From assembly GCA_019873655.1 (NCBI GenBank), contig JAIOAU010000020.1:1-54354 (forward strand): a stretch of 54,354 nt of DNA, given 5' to 3'. The notes beneath the pieces were generated by a model. That model did no database searches. It was not told where the DNA came from and was given only the letters and a program-made list of their open reading frames with translations. Both the position numbers and the translations under genes were made by a program. This document shows positions 25,285-34,690 of the stretch, piece by piece. This stretch comes from Chloroflexota bacterium. Lineage in GTDB: Bacteria > Chloroflexota > Anaerolineae > Anaerolineales > Villigracilaceae. Each line of letters starts with the position of its first letter. Within the stretch, counting starts at the first letter, position 1.

Positions 25285-26670
25285 TCAATCGCCGTCAGCC
25301 AATTCCTCGGCCGTGGCGTCCATTTCGGTCAGAACGGAGGGGATGTCCTGAACCGCCACGTTCATCCGGAAGATAGAAAACGTCCCATCTTCCAGCACGT
25401 AGCGGACCGTGCGCCAGGAGGCCAGGTGGGGGACGCCGGTCATCTGGGGAATCAGATCCACGGCCGCGCTCCACTGGGGATTTTCGCGCCGATAAGCGGT
25501 CAGCGAGGCGAGCGAGGAGGTCCGCAGCGGCAGCAGACCGGTGGCCTGCACCCACTCGGTCTGGTTGGTGGGCAAGAGCATCCAGCGCGCAAACAGCCAG
25601 GCGGCCAATTGTTCTCTCTCGGAGGACGCGATGATTGTGAAGGACGGCCCATAAGCGATCACCGCGCTGCCCTGAGGGCCGGGGAAGGGCAAGACCGTCC
25701 AGGTGTCGTGGTTGTTTTGCAGAGACATGGCGCGGTTCACCGCCTCGACCTCGGCCAGGTCGCCGCCGATGGCGAGGGTCAAACGGCGGGCGAAGGCCTG
25801 GTAGGCGGTCGGTTCGGTGGAAAGCCAGGCGCAATTCTGGTCATAGAGTCCTTTGAGGAATTGCAGCGCTTCCAGGTTGGGGTCTTGCTGGAAGAGATAG
25901 GCTTCCTCCCCCAAAACGCCGCCGCCGAAAGTCTGCAGCCAGGCATAGGTGGTTTGCCAATGCGCATCTATGACCCAGCCGCCGAAGCCGTCGTTGAGCA
26001 GGTCGTCGTCGGCGCGGAAGGAGGCGTTGGCGGCGCAAACCTGACGGCGGAACTCATCGGCGTCGCGCGGCGGGCGCTCGAAGCCCAGTTCGTAGGCCCA
26101 GGTGGCGTTGTAAAAGAGGAAACGCGCCGAGCGTTGGGCCGGGATTCCCAGCCGCCTGCCGTCCGTCTCGTCCTGGCTCCAGAAGACGGCGGGGATGTCG
26201 GCGATGTCGGCGGCGGAGAGTCCGTAGCGGGCGTCGTGGACATAGGGCTGGAGGTCCACGACCGCGCCGGCGGCGTCCCAGGCCAGGGCCTGCTCGGGGA
26301 GCGCGATCACCAGGTCGGGGGTCGCGCCCGACTGGAGGGCGTTCTGCATGGCGGCGTAGAGGGTGGAATAGTCGCCCAGGGCCACCGGCAGGACACTGAT
26401 TCCCCATTCATTCCCGGTATTGAAACGTTGTACTTGCTCGGCGAGCAATTCTGCCGCCGGGCCGTAGAGGGCATGCCAGACCATGACCGATACGCCGGCC
26501 AGGTCTTCGGGGTCGACGCGGATGTGGATGGCGGGCGAAGGCGTGGGAGAGGGGCGCGGGACAACCGTCGGCGTACGGGAGGCGGCGAGGGGAGTCGAGG
26601 CGGGGGGTTCGCCGCAAGCCGATAGAGCCGAAATCAGCAGGATGAGCAAAAGGAGCAGAGAGCGGCGCAT
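25285..26670 (-). CDS. extracellular solute-binding lipoprotein (ABC sugar type)
   Basis: 461 residues. The signal peptide ends in a lipobox (LLILLISALSAC), followed by a Thr/Pro-rich tether (TPTVVPRPSPTPSPA) and a periplasmic-binding-protein fold of the family-1 sugar-binding type (MVWHALYGPAAELL, FFYNATWAYELGF, GGDLAEVEAVNR). No permease genes are adjacent, so it may serve an ABC transporter encoded elsewhere. It begins 1 bp after the stop of the upstream site-2 protease gene, which suggests coupled expression. Confidence 0.85.
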   Translation of the reverse strand: MRRSLLLLLILLISALSACGEPPASTPLAASRTPTVVPRPSPTPSPAIHIRVDPEDLAGVSVMVWHALYGPAAELLAEQVQRFNTGNEWGISVLPVALGDYSTLYAAMQNALQSGATPDLVIALPEQALAWDAAGAVVDLQPYVHDARYGLSAADIADIPAVFWSQDETDGRRLGIPAQRSARFLFYNATWAYELGFERPPRDADEFRRQVCAANASFRADDDLLNDGFGGWVIDAHWQTTYAWLQTFGGGVLGEEAYLFQQDPNLEALQFLKGLYDQNCAWLSTEPTAYQAFARRLTLAIGGDLAEVEAVNRAMSLQNNHDTWTVLPFPGPQGSAVIAYGPSFTIIASSEREQLAAWLFARWMLLPTNQTEWVQATGLLPLRTSSLASLTAYRRENPQWSAAVDLIPQMTGVPHLASWRTVRYVLEDGTFSIFRMNVAVQDIPSVLTEMDATAEELADGD

Positions 26671-26671
26671 G

Positions 26672-27928
26672 TCAGAAGACGATGAAAGGCACGGGGGTCA
26701 TCACGAGCAGGAAGACGAGCAACATGAGCGCGCCGACCGCCTTGCGGCGCGGGTCGAGGGCCGTAATTTGGTCGAGGGGTTCGGCGTGGGCGCGGCCCAG
26801 CAGGAAAATCAATCCCGCCCACAGCCACCAGCCGCTCCAGACGAAGCCCATCAGGACGGTCGCGCCCAGGATGAAGGGCAAGAGCAGACGCGCGCGCTTG
26901 CCGAACAGGGCGTACAGGATGTGGCCGCCGTCCAACTGGCCTGCCGGAATCAGGTTCAAGAAAGTGACCAGCAAACCGGCCCAGGCGGCCATGGCAACCG
27001 GGTGAAGCATCACGTCCTGGCCGCCAACGGGGATGGGATGGCTGGTGAACAGATACTCCGCCCAATAGATGGCTGCCGGCCTGTCGTAGACGGGCGGGGC
27101 GGGCAAGAGTTCTCCTTTGGCAAGATATTTCATGCCGAGGTAGAGGAGCGAATTGCCCTCCAGCAGATTGTCGCCGGGGCAGGTGTAGGAACCGCCTGGC
27201 GGGGCGTTCGTGGGACAGATTTCGCAGGCTCCCGGCTCCCGGACATAGACCGTATTCTCCACCATGCCGGTCGTCGAGAGGCGCAATCCCAGATAGAGCA
27301 GCGGCAGGGTGACGATCAGGCCGGCCAGCGGCCCGGCGACGCCGATGTCGAACAGGACGCGTTTGTTGCGCGGCCGTTCTCTCAGTTGGATGAACGCGCC
27401 CATCGTCCCCAGCAGGCTGATGGGGAAGGGAATGAAATAAGGCAGGGTCACGGCGGTTTTGTTCAGGCGGCCGGCGAAGTAGTGGCCGAACTCATGCGCC
27501 AGCAAAATGCCCAGCAGGGTAAGGGCGAAGGGCCAGCCAGTCCACAGGTTGAGCAGCAATGTCTTGATGCTGCCCCAGGTGTCGCAAGGCATGGGGCCGG
27601 TATAGGTGTACATGGCCCCGGCAAACAGCACAGAAAACAGGGTCAGGACGAACAAAATCACATTGGTCGTAATCTTGGGCATCACAAAGCGGTGGACATC
27701 GCGCATCAGGATGATGACCTGACGCCCCCGTTCGATGCGGAAGAGCGGCACGAGGTCATAGGGGCGCAAGGCTTCTGCCAGCCGGTCGTAGGCGACGGCG
27801 GAATCGAGCAACAGCTCGCCCTCGTAGCGGGCGACGTAGGTCTTGAGCGGATCGCCAAAGGCGAACGAATCGTAGCGGAAAACGCTCGCAACCAGGCGGT
27901 GGATGATCTCAGGGTCGGGGAAAGTCAT
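26672..27928 (-). CDS. M50 site-2 metalloprotease
   Basis: 418 residues, polytopic. The zinc site HEFGHYFAGR (HExxH) lies in a membrane helix, and the second motif NLIPAGQLDGGHILY supplies the third ligand Asp. A large luminal insertion (about 220-275) with Cys residues (GACEICPTNAPPGG) is odd and may bind a metal or form disulfides. The N-terminal ~95 residues are a soluble domain before the first helix. Members cut membrane-embedded substrates such as anti-sigma factors, and a membrane-anchored anti-sigma factor is encoded at 20096-20620 in this window. Confidence 0.88.
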   Translation of the reverse strand: MTFPDPEIIHRLVASVFRYDSFAFGDPLKTYVARYEGELLLDSAVAYDRLAEALRPYDLVPLFRIERGRQVIILMRDVHRFVMPKITTNVILFVLTLFSVLFAGAMYTYTGPMPCDTWGSIKTLLLNLWTGWPFALTLLGILLAHEFGHYFAGRLNKTAVTLPYFIPFPISLLGTMGAFIQLRERPRNKRVLFDIGVAGPLAGLIVTLPLLYLGLRLSTTGMVENTVYVREPGACEICPTNAPPGGSYTCPGDNLLEGNSLLYLGMKYLAKGELLPAPPVYDRPAAIYWAEYLFTSHPIPVGGQDVMLHPVAMAAWAGLLVTFLNLIPAGQLDGGHILYALFGKRARLLLPFILGATVLMGFVWSGWWLWAGLIFLLGRAHAEPLDQITALDPRRKAVGALMLLVFLLVMTPVPFIVF

Positions 27929-27988
27929 GGTTCACCTTCTAACCTTCGAAAGGAGCAGCAGGGGGCGTCATAGCCGTCAAAAGGAAGG

Positions 27989-28082
27989 CGGGAGTGGATG
28001 GGGGTCGAACCCACCGCGGCCCGCAACGCGGCCCGCCACCGGTTTTGAAGACCGGGAAGCCCTCCGGGACTTAACCACTCCC
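27989..28082 (-). tRNA. selC: tRNA-Sec(TCA)
   Basis: A 94-nt class II tRNA on the minus strand. The 8-bp acceptor stem GGGAGTGG/CCACTCCC, one pair longer than usual, the anticodon stem CCGGT/ACCGG with loop CTTCAAA (anticodon TCA), an extended D-arm stem (TCCCGG..CCGGGA type) and a very long GC-rich variable arm are all selenocysteine-tRNA features. The discriminator is G; CCA is not encoded. It implies that SelA, SelB and SelD are encoded elsewhere in this genome; none is in the window. Confidence 0.93.
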
Positions 28083-28147
28083 GGCAATAAGGATACCCGA
28101 AGGGGAAAGGTTTGGCAAGATGGTTTTTCCGGCGCTTCCCTATCTTG

Positions 28148-28912
28148 CTACCAATTCCATTTCTTGAGCGTCTCCATCGCCTGCCAGGCGGTCAAATCCA
28201 GTTGCAGCGGGGTGATGGAGACATACCCCGCCTGGATGGCCCCGTAGTCGGTGCCTTCCTCGACCACGCCGATGGGCGAATCGCCGCCGATCCAGTAGTA
28301 GGGGCGGCCGCGCGGATCGCGGCGGGCGTCGAGCGCATCGCGGTAGACGCGCAGGCCCTGGCGCGTGACCTGAAAGCCTTTGATCTCTTCGAGCGGCAGA
28401 TAGGGGACGTTGACGTTGAGCAGCACGCCTTCGGGCAGTCCGGCCTCGAGCGCTTTCGCGGCTACCCGCCGCCCAACGACGGCCGCAGCATGATAATCGG
28501 GGTTGAAGGAGGGGCGAGAAGGCGCATGCAACGAGACGGCAATGCCCGGCACGCCGGCAATGACCGCCTCCATCGCCGCGGTCACCGTGCCGGAGTAGGT
28601 CACGTCATAGCCGATGTTTTCGTGCGGGTTGATGCCCGAAACGACCAGATCGATCTTATCTTGTACGACTCCCAGCAGGGCCAGGGCCACGCTATCGGAC
28701 GGCGCGCCGTCGGTGGACAGGGCGGGGGAACCGTCGGCCAGGACGACTTCGCGGACGCGCAGCGGCCGGTCCATCGTCTTGACGTGGCCGGAGGCGCTCC
28801 AGTTGCGATCCGGCGCGAAGACGGTCACTTTGCCGAGGGCGCGCATTTCCTGCGCCAGAGCCAGCAGTCCCGGCGCGTGGACGCCGTCGTCGTTGGTTAC
28901 GAGAATGTGCAT
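28148..28912 (-). CDS. surE: SurE 5'-nucleotidase
   Basis: 254 residues. MHILVTNDDGVHAPG is the SurE N-terminal metal site (Asp8-Asp9). DRNWSASGH, GAPSDSVALALLG and SGINPHENIGYDVTYSGTVTAAMEA follow in order. The family removes phosphate from nucleoside 5'-monophosphates and short polyphosphates in the cytoplasm. The start at 28912 is the canonical one; an in-frame extension upstream reads through the intergenic repeat. It lies downstream of the sugar operon but is separated from it by a strong hairpin. Confidence 0.92.
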   Translation of the reverse strand: MHILVTNDDGVHAPGLLALAQEMRALGKVTVFAPDRNWSASGHVKTMDRPLRVREVVLADGSPALSTDGAPSDSVALALLGVVQDKIDLVVSGINPHENIGYDVTYSGTVTAAMEAVIAGVPGIAVSLHAPSRPSFNPDYHAAAVVGRRVAAKALEAGLPEGVLLNVNVPYLPLEEIKGFQVTRQGLRVYRDALDARRDPRGRPYYWIGGDSPIGVVEEGTDYGAIQAGYVSITPLQLDLTAWQAMETLKKWNW

Positions 28913-29008
28913 AGAGAACCTCGGGGTGGGGATTTCCGGCAAGGCCAGCCAGATGATCGAGAGGATGTTTGGAGGAATTATATCGCACCGCCGGGGCGGG
29001 CAGACGAT

Positions 29009-29079
29009 GGGTCTGTTGCAAAAGTCTTTCAAGAGCATCATGACCGCCCACTCTGACGGTCATGATGCTCTTACAACAG
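29009..29079. repeat. two-step hairpin after the sugar operon (terminator or MITE-like)
   Basis: A perfect 16-bp stem (AAGAGCATCATGACCG at 29031-29046, complement at 29057-29072) with a 10-nt loop is flanked by a second pair, CTGTTG (29013-29018) and CAACAG (29074-29079). The left flank TTGCAAAAGTCTTT recurs at 54169-54182. It could end the operon at 29108 or be a small transposon-derived element. Confidence 0.6.
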
Positions 29080-29107
29080 CACTTGTCGCGGCGAGATACG
29101 TCCCGCT

Positions 29108-30439
29108 CTACACTTTGTGAACTTTGAACTGCGGCAGGTAGTCCTTGTGGACAGCGAAGAGTTCGTTGGTCATGGCGCGAATCTCGGCCAGCGAGAGGAC
29201 GGCGGCGGTCAGCGGGTCGTGGCAGATGGCGCGGTAGACCATGACCGGGTCGCCGGTCAGGGAGGCCTGAATCGCCATCTCTTCGATGCCGCTGGAGAGG
29301 CCGGTCAGCAGAGCGCATTCGGGCGGCAGCGCGCCGACGTGGAAGGGGTGGAATCCGGCGCGGTCCACCAGCACGGGGACCTCGACGCAGGCGTCCTCCG
29401 GCAGGTTGGTGATGAGGTGGGTGTTGCGGACGTTGCCGTTGAACTTGAACGGCTCGCCGCCTTTGAGAGCGTTGATGATATAGGCGGCGTACTCGTGGCC
29501 GCGCTGCAAATCTTCGGGCGTGAGCGGACGCGCCAGCCGTTCCCTGACCTGGTCTTTCCAGGTGGCTTCGTTGTGCTGGTATTCTTTGAGGATGTAGGCG
29601 TACTCGCCGGGATTCCAGTTCGTGCCGTGCGTGCAGTACTTTTCGATGAGGTCGGGGCGTTTGCGGAACCACCAGTTGTACTCGGAGTTGTGGCCGCTCG
29701 ATTCGGTGACGTACTTGCCCAGCGCCAGGAACATCTCGTTGCGCACCGGCTCGGCGTTGTAGATTTCGGGGCGGGTGGTGACGGCTTCGTAAATGAGCGG
29801 ATAGGCGTCGCGGCCGCGCCAGCGGAAGTCGAGATACCAGGCCTGGTGGTTGATTCCAGCGCAGAGGTAATCAATCTCCTCGTACGGCGCGCCAATCCAC
29901 TCGGCCAGCATCATCGCCGTCCCCTGCACCGAATGGCACAGGCCGGTGACGGTGATGAAAGATTGCTTCTGGATGGCCGAGACGAGCATGGCCATCGGGT
30001 TGGTGTAGTTGAGCAGGACGGCGTCCGGGCAATATTTTTCCATATCGCGGACGATGTCCATCATCGGGTTGATGGTGCGCAGGAAGCGGAAGATGCCACT
30101 GGGGCCGCGCGTATCGCCGACGTTGATGTCCACGCCGTATTTCTTGGGGATTTCGATGTCGTGCCGCCAGACCTCGGTGGAGCCGGCCAGGATGGTGGTC
30201 AGGACGACGTCCGCGCCCTGGAGGGCTTCGGCGCGGTCGAGCGTGGCCGAGACGGTGGCCGGGCGTTTTCCGGCGGCAATGAGTTTCTCGACGCCCACTT
30301 TGGCCCATTCGAGCCGCTCGGCGTTGATGTCCATCAGGGCGATGTGGGCGTCTTCGAGCAGGGGGAAGGTGAGAATGTCGCGCACGAGTTCGTGGGTGAA
30401 GCCGAGCGAACCGGCGCCGATGAAAGCAATCTTGGTCAT
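29108..30439 (-). CDS. GH4 glycosidase, alpha-galactosidase type
   Basis: 443 residues. The Rossmann start [15 protein letters not shown] binds NAD+. [25 protein letters not shown] (Asn147), GLCHSVQGT (Cys168-His169, Mn2+ site) and GINHQAW (His198) are GH4 signatures, closest in pattern to MelA-type alpha-galactosidases. GH4 enzymes use NAD+ oxidation/elimination rather than classical hydrolysis and act in the cytoplasm, often on phosphorylated or alpha-linked oligomers. It ends the sugar operon, 19 bp after the GH114 gene. GGAGA precedes the ATG at 30439. Alpha-N-acetylgalactosaminidase activity is possible and would fit the operon. Confidence 0.88.
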   Translation of the reverse strand: MTKIAFIGAGSLGFTHELVRDILTFPLLEDAHIALMDINAERLEWAKVGVEKLIAAGKRPATVSATLDRAEALQGADVVLTTILAGSTEVWRHDIEIPKKYGVDINVGDTRGPSGIFRFLRTINPMMDIVRDMEKYCPDAVLLNYTNPMAMLVSAIQKQSFITVTGLCHSVQGTAMMLAEWIGAPYEEIDYLCAGINHQAWYLDFRWRGRDAYPLIYEAVTTRPEIYNAEPVRNEMFLALGKYVTESSGHNSEYNWWFRKRPDLIEKYCTHGTNWNPGEYAYILKEYQHNEATWKDQVRERLARPLTPEDLQRGHEYAAYIINALKGGEPFKFNGNVRNTHLITNLPEDACVEVPVLVDRAGFHPFHVGALPPECALLTGLSSGIEEMAIQASLTGDPVMVYRAICHDPLTAAVLSLAEIRAMTNELFAVHKDYLPQFKVHKV

Positions 30440-30458
30440 AATGATCTTCTCCTTGACA

Positions 30459-31400
30459 TTAAGGGTTGGCAGCCGGGCAGGGCCACTGGCTGGGGTCGAG
30501 ATTCGGCTCGAAGCCGGGGTTGATGCGCAGGCGTCCGAGCGAGCGGTCGGTGACGTAGGGGATGTAGCCGCGCGCCCGGGCGCGGCAGTAGGCGTCGGCG
30601 ATTTGCTCGGGGCGGGCGGTGTAGTCAATCGTCAGGACGAGTTTGCCCGCCGCCACCCACTGGTCGAGGATGGCCTCGCGTTCGGCGGTCCACTCCGGCG
30701 GGCTGGGTTCGTGGTCGCGCGGGTAGCCGTAGTACAGGTCTTCGACGCCGACGCCGGTCATGGCCTCCATGTAGTCGGGGAAGAGGACGCCCAATTCCTC
30801 GGCGTTCTGCGGGAAGACGCCGAAGCCGGGATGACGCCGGCGGGCGTACTCGGTGAAGTCGAGGATGAAATCCACCATCTCGCGGGCGGCGGTCTCGCGG
30901 CCCTGCTCCTGATAATACCAGTAGGCGTCCACCCGATCGAGGTAGACGCCGTCGAAGCCGAGGGCGAGGATTTGGTCGAGGTACGATTCGGGCGTCCCGT
31001 AGATGATGCGCTGCCAGTCGGGGTCCCAGTAGCGCACCCAGTAGTCGCCGGCCCAGACGCCGTCGGGCGCGTCGAGCCAGGCGGGCGGGTTGTTCACCCA
31101 GTCCGGATCCCAGTACCAGCGGTAGTTTTCGGTCTGGCCGATGCTCATGTAACACAGGACGAGTTTGGGGCCGCCGGGACTTTCCTTCAGCGCCGGGATG
31201 ACGCGCGGCGAGTTGCCGGCGGCGGAGATGGGGACGACCACGAGGTCGAAGGCGGTCTCGCCGATGCGGTCGGGGTCGGCGCGCTGCAACTGGTAGAGAA
31301 AGTCGTTCACGGCACGCCAGTCCGGCTCCTGGGGGGCTGGGCGGCAACCCCCCAGGAGAACGGCCAGGAGGAGAAGAAATCCTGCGAGACGGCGGGACAT
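30459..31400 (-). CDS. GH114-like endo-alpha-1,4-polygalactosaminidase lipoprotein
   Basis: 313 residues. The signal peptide with lipobox [10 protein letters not shown] predicts a lipid anchor at Cys19. The rest matches the TM1410/GH114 barrel: [78 protein letters not shown] and [15 protein letters not shown]. Characterised GH114 members cut alpha-1,4-linked galactosamine polymers. It lies 8 bp after the ABC permease gene and 19 bp before the GH4 gene, so it is part of the same transcript and probably trims the polymer at the cell surface before import. Confidence 0.82.
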   Translation of the reverse strand: MSRRLAGFLLLLAVLLGGCRPAPQEPDWRAVNDFLYQLQRADPDRIGETAFDLVVVPISAAGNSPRVIPALKESPGGPKLVLCYMSIGQTENYRWYWDPDWVNNPPAWLDAPDGVWAGDYWVRYWDPDWQRIIYGTPESYLDQILALGFDGVYLDRVDAYWYYQEQGRETAAREMVDFILDFTEYARRRHPGFGVFPQNAEELGVLFPDYMEAMTGVGVEDLYYGYPRDHEPSPPEWTAEREAILDQWVAAGKLVLTIDYTARPEQIADAYCRARARGYIPYVTDRSLGRLRINPGFEPNLDPSQWPCPAANP

Positions 31401-31408
31401 GCGGCCTC

Positions 31409-32287
31409 CTATTTGAAGCCGGTCATGGTGAAGCCCTGGACAATCCAGCGCTGGAAGAACATGAACACAATCAGGATGGGCACAACAATCAGGACGGTTG
31501 CCGCCATGACGACAGCCGGCTGGCCGGTGTGCGTGGAGTTGAACCAGGTCAGGATGACGGGCAAGGTGCGTACTTCGATTTTCTGCAGGACGATCATCGG
31601 CCACAGGTAGGCGTTCCAGTTGCCCATGAAGCCCAGGATGCCCAGCGTGGCGAGCGGCGCGCCGAGTTGCGGCAGGACGATGCGCCAGTAGATTTGCCAT
31701 TCGCTTGCGCCGTCGATGCGGGCGGCGTCGAGTAGTTCGGTCGGCAGCGTTTCGCAGAACTGACGCATCATGAAGATGCCGAAGGCGTCCACCGCGCTGA
31801 AGATGACCAGTCCCCACAGCGAGTTGATGAGTCCCAGTTTGGCGAGGATGAGGTAACTGGGAATCATCGTGATTTGAGTGGGAATCATCATCAGGGTCAA
31901 GAACCAGCCGAAGAGGATCTTCTTGCCCGGGAACTCGAACTTGGCGAACATGTAGCCGATCAGCGAACTGGTGAACAGCGTCGAACAGACATTGAAAATC
32001 GCGACAAAGGCGCTGTTGCCATAGAAGCGCAGGAGCGGCAGTTGAGGGTCATTGAAAATCTTGAGATAGTTTTCGAGGGTGAAGTTTTCGGGCCAGAAAG
32101 TGGGCGGGACGCGCAAGGCCTCGACGTTGGTCTTGAACGAACTGAGAATCATCATCACGAAGGGCAGGAGCGTGAACGACAGGCCGAGGGTCAGGACGAA
32201 GTAGATCAAGAAGCGGCCCAGGAAGCGGCCCCAGCCGAAGGACTTGCGGGGTTGGACGACGGAGGCGGAAAGCGTGTTGACGGCCAT
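31409..32287 (-). CDS. ABC sugar permease, MalG type
   Basis: 292 residues with six membrane helices. The EAA loop for ATPase contact reads EASEWQIYWRIVLPQLGAPLA-type (DGASEWQIYWRIVLPQ). The C-terminus ends near a membrane helix, as in MalG homologues. It begins 1 bp after its partner permease. No ATP-binding subunit is encoded nearby, so a shared MsmX-like ATPase is likely. Confidence 0.9.
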   Translation of the reverse strand: MAVNTLSASVVQPRKSFGWGRFLGRFLIYFVLTLGLSFTLLPFVMMILSSFKTNVEALRVPPTFWPENFTLENYLKIFNDPQLPLLRFYGNSAFVAIFNVCSTLFTSSLIGYMFAKFEFPGKKILFGWFLTLMMIPTQITMIPSYLILAKLGLINSLWGLVIFSAVDAFGIFMMRQFCETLPTELLDAARIDGASEWQIYWRIVLPQLGAPLATLGILGFMGNWNAYLWPMIVLQKIEVRTLPVILTWFNSTHTGQPAVVMAATVLIVVPILIVFMFFQRWIVQGFTMTGFK

Positions 32288-32288
32288 G

Positions 32289-33263
32289 TCAATACTCCCA
32301 ATCGGTGCGCAGGACGCGCATCTGGAAAAGAGTGACTCCCATGACGATCAGGAACAGGACGAAGGACTCGGCGGCCGCCCAGCCCATGTTCTGGTAGCGG
32401 AAGGCGCTCTTGTAGATGTCGAGCATCAGCACCTGGGTCTGGTTGTTGGGGCCGCCGTTGGTCATCACCTGGATGATGTCGAAGACCTGGAACGAGGAAA
32501 GCATGGTCATCACGCAGACGAAGAGCATGGTCGGGCGGATGAGCGGCAGGGTAATGCGGGTGAAGGCCTGCCAGGAGTTGGCGCCGTCAATCAGAGCCGC
32601 CTCGCGCAGTTCCTGCGGCACGCCCTGCAGGGCGGCGATGAAGATGACCATGTTGTAGCCGTAATCCTGCCAGAGGTAAGCAATGATGACCGCCCACATC
32701 GCCACCGAGACGCCGGCGAAACCGGCGCGCGGGTCGGAGAGCCAGGCAACCGGTGTACCGCCGAAAGCGCGGATGATGGCGTTGATCCATCCGGCTTGCG
32801 GATCGTACATGCTCATCCAGATCAGCGCCACGCCGACCGAGGAGGTCAGCACCGGCAGGAAATAAATCGTCCGGTAGAGCGCCTTGAAGCGGTTGCCGAT
32901 GCTTTCCAAGAGCCAGGCCAGCGGCAGGGTGATCGCCAGGTTGAGCGGCAGGACGGCAACGGCAAAGATGAGCGTGTTGCGGAGGCTGGCGCGGAACAGG
33001 CCGGCCTGCACCGAATCGCCGCTGAACATCTCGATGAAATTGCCCAGCCCAACGAAGGGGTTGCTGCCGCCCAATCCCAGAATCGGCCCGCCCAGCCGTC
33101 CCGGGCTGTAATCGAAGAACATCAAGACGAAGGCCCAGGCCAGCACAAAGATGCCCAGCGCTTCATAGAGCAGCAAGGGGACGGTCACGCTGGCGACGAA
33201 ACGCCGCTTGGAGATGACCAGCCCGCTGTGTCGTCTTCGGGAACGGTCCAGCGTTTGTTTCAT
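32289..33263 (-). CDS. ABC sugar permease, MalF type
   Basis: 324 residues with six membrane helices. The EAA motif is [27 protein letters not shown] at 33263 is preferred, with AGGCGGTG just upstream; a GTG two codons earlier is possible. It forms the transmembrane pore with the MalG-type protein and receives sugar from the lipoprotein encoded 63 bp upstream. Confidence 0.9.
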   Translation of the reverse strand: MKQTLDRSRRRHSGLVISKRRFVASVTVPLLLYEALGIFVLAWAFVLMFFDYSPGRLGGPILGLGGSNPFVGLGNFIEMFSGDSVQAGLFRASLRNTLIFAVAVLPLNLAITLPLAWLLESIGNRFKALYRTIYFLPVLTSSVGVALIWMSMYDPQAGWINAIIRAFGGTPVAWLSDPRAGFAGVSVAMWAVIIAYLWQDYGYNMVIFIAALQGVPQELREAALIDGANSWQAFTRITLPLIRPTMLFVCVMTMLSSFQVFDIIQVMTNGGPNNQTQVLMLDIYKSAFRYQNMGWAAAESFVLFLIVMGVTLFQMRVLRTDWEY

Positions 33264-33296
33264 AATCACCGCCTGAAAAGTCCAAATAAGTGCAGA

Positions 33297-33317
33297 GGGG
33301 CGCGCCGGGCGCGCCCC
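33297..33317 (-). terminator. intra-operon hairpin after the solute-binding-protein gene
   Basis: GGGGCGCG-CCGGG-CGCGCCCC is a perfect 8-bp stem between the binding-protein stop and the first permease. Hairpins here typically protect the upstream message and lower permease expression; that role is inferred. Confidence 0.55.
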
Positions 33318-33326
33318 AGAGAGGAA

Positions 33327-34613
33327 TTACCGGAACGTGGAATTGGCCTCGGTATCGATCGCCTGAAGAGCCTGGTCAACCGTTTCGACGCCTTGCAGCG
33401 TGTTCAGGATATGCGGGTAGATGATCTCATAGACGACCAGGTCGCGGTCGGGCATGTTGCCCAGGTACTGGCCGTAGGGCAGAATTTCGAGCGCCTTCGG
33501 GACCCAGGGCATGGCCGCCGCAATCTCGGGCGACTCGGCCACGACCGGCATGGCCGGGATGGTGCCGCTGGCAATGTTCCACTGCGTGGCAATTTGGGGA
33601 TTGGTGGTGACGAACTTCACGAAGTCCCAGGCGATGTCTTGGTGCGGACTGTTTGGCGAGACGGTCAGGCCCCAGCCCGAGTCGGCCACGAAGACCGGGT
33701 CGCCCTGGAAAGGCGGCAGGTAGCAGTAGTCCCACTCATCGGCGAAATCGGGGAAGTTGGCCTGACCTTCAGCAATCGCCCAGGAGCCGATGTAGCCGAT
33801 GCCCACTTTGCCCTGGAAGAACGCGTCAATGACGAAATTGGTTTCATCGTTGAAGACAACCGGATCGACCACCCCGGCATTGACGGCATCCACCATCCAC
33901 TGGAGTTGGGCGCGCGCTTCGGGCGTGTTGAAGGTGAAGCCGGTGCGGTCGGCGTTCCAGTAATCGCCGCCGCGCTGCTTGATGCCCGCCAGGAACGAGA
34001 AGGCGGTCGGGTCGGCGGAGGTGAAGTGGAAGCCGGCGACCGTCATCATGCCACTCGCATCGGTCTGGACGAGGGCGCGGGCGTCGGCCAGGACGTCATC
34101 CATCGTCTGCCACTGCGGCGGGTAGGTCAGTCCGGCGGCCTCGTAGAGGCTCTTGTTGACCAACACGCCGCCGTATTCCATGTTGAACTCCTGCGGCATG
34201 CCGTAGAGGACGCCATTCACGATGAAGCCGCCGATCGGCGCGGCGTAGAAGGTCTGCTGGGCCTCCTCGACGGTCATCACCTCGGGCGGGACGGGCGCCA
34301 GGCGCTCGTAATACTGCGAGGTCCAGGTGCCGAACAGTTGCAGGATGTCGGCTTCCTCGCCGGCCGGCATAGCCGTTTGGAGCGTCTGCAGATAGAGTTC
34401 GTAGTCGAAGTTCTCCAACTGGATGTCCACATTGGGGTGCTCGGCTTCGTAGGCGGCAATGGCGGCTTCGTAACCGGCGATGAAGGCGTTGTTGGTGTGG
34501 ACCCACATCCGCAGGACGATGACGCCCTCGTCCCCGGCCTGTTCGGTTCTCCCGCCGCAGGCGGTCAACGCCAGGGCCAGTACCATCAGCAAGGCGAGAA
34601 TCTTGTGTTTCAT
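33327..34613 (-). CDS. extracellular sugar-binding lipoprotein
   Basis: 428 residues. The lipobox MVLALALTAC gives a lipid-anchored binding protein of the family-1 sugar type: VDIQLENFDYELYLQTLQTAMPAGEEADILQLF, then MPQEFNMEYGGVLVNKSLYEAAGL, GYIGSWAIAEGQ and GWGLTVSPNSPHQDIAWDFVKFV. It captures an oligosaccharide and passes it to the two permeases downstream. AAGGAGAAGG precedes the ATG. The ligand is inferred from the operon to be an alpha-linked (amino) sugar oligomer. Confidence 0.9.
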   Translation of the reverse strand: MKHKILALLMVLALALTACGGRTEQAGDEGVIVLRMWVHTNNAFIAGYEAAIAAYEAEHPNVDIQLENFDYELYLQTLQTAMPAGEEADILQLFGTWTSQYYERLAPVPPEVMTVEEAQQTFYAAPIGGFIVNGVLYGMPQEFNMEYGGVLVNKSLYEAAGLTYPPQWQTMDDVLADARALVQTDASGMMTVAGFHFTSADPTAFSFLAGIKQRGGDYWNADRTGFTFNTPEARAQLQWMVDAVNAGVVDPVVFNDETNFVIDAFFQGKVGIGYIGSWAIAEGQANFPDFADEWDYCYLPPFQGDPVFVADSGWGLTVSPNSPHQDIAWDFVKFVTTNPQIATQWNIASGTIPAMPVVAESPEIAAAMPWVPKALEILPYGQYLGNMPDRDLVVYEIIYPHILNTLQGVETVDQALQAIDTEANSTFR

Positions 34614-34690
34614 CTTCCTTCTCCTTTTGTAAAAAATTATGAATATGAAATGGTCGAAGAACGCGCGCTCTTTCTTGCCGTTTCACCTCC

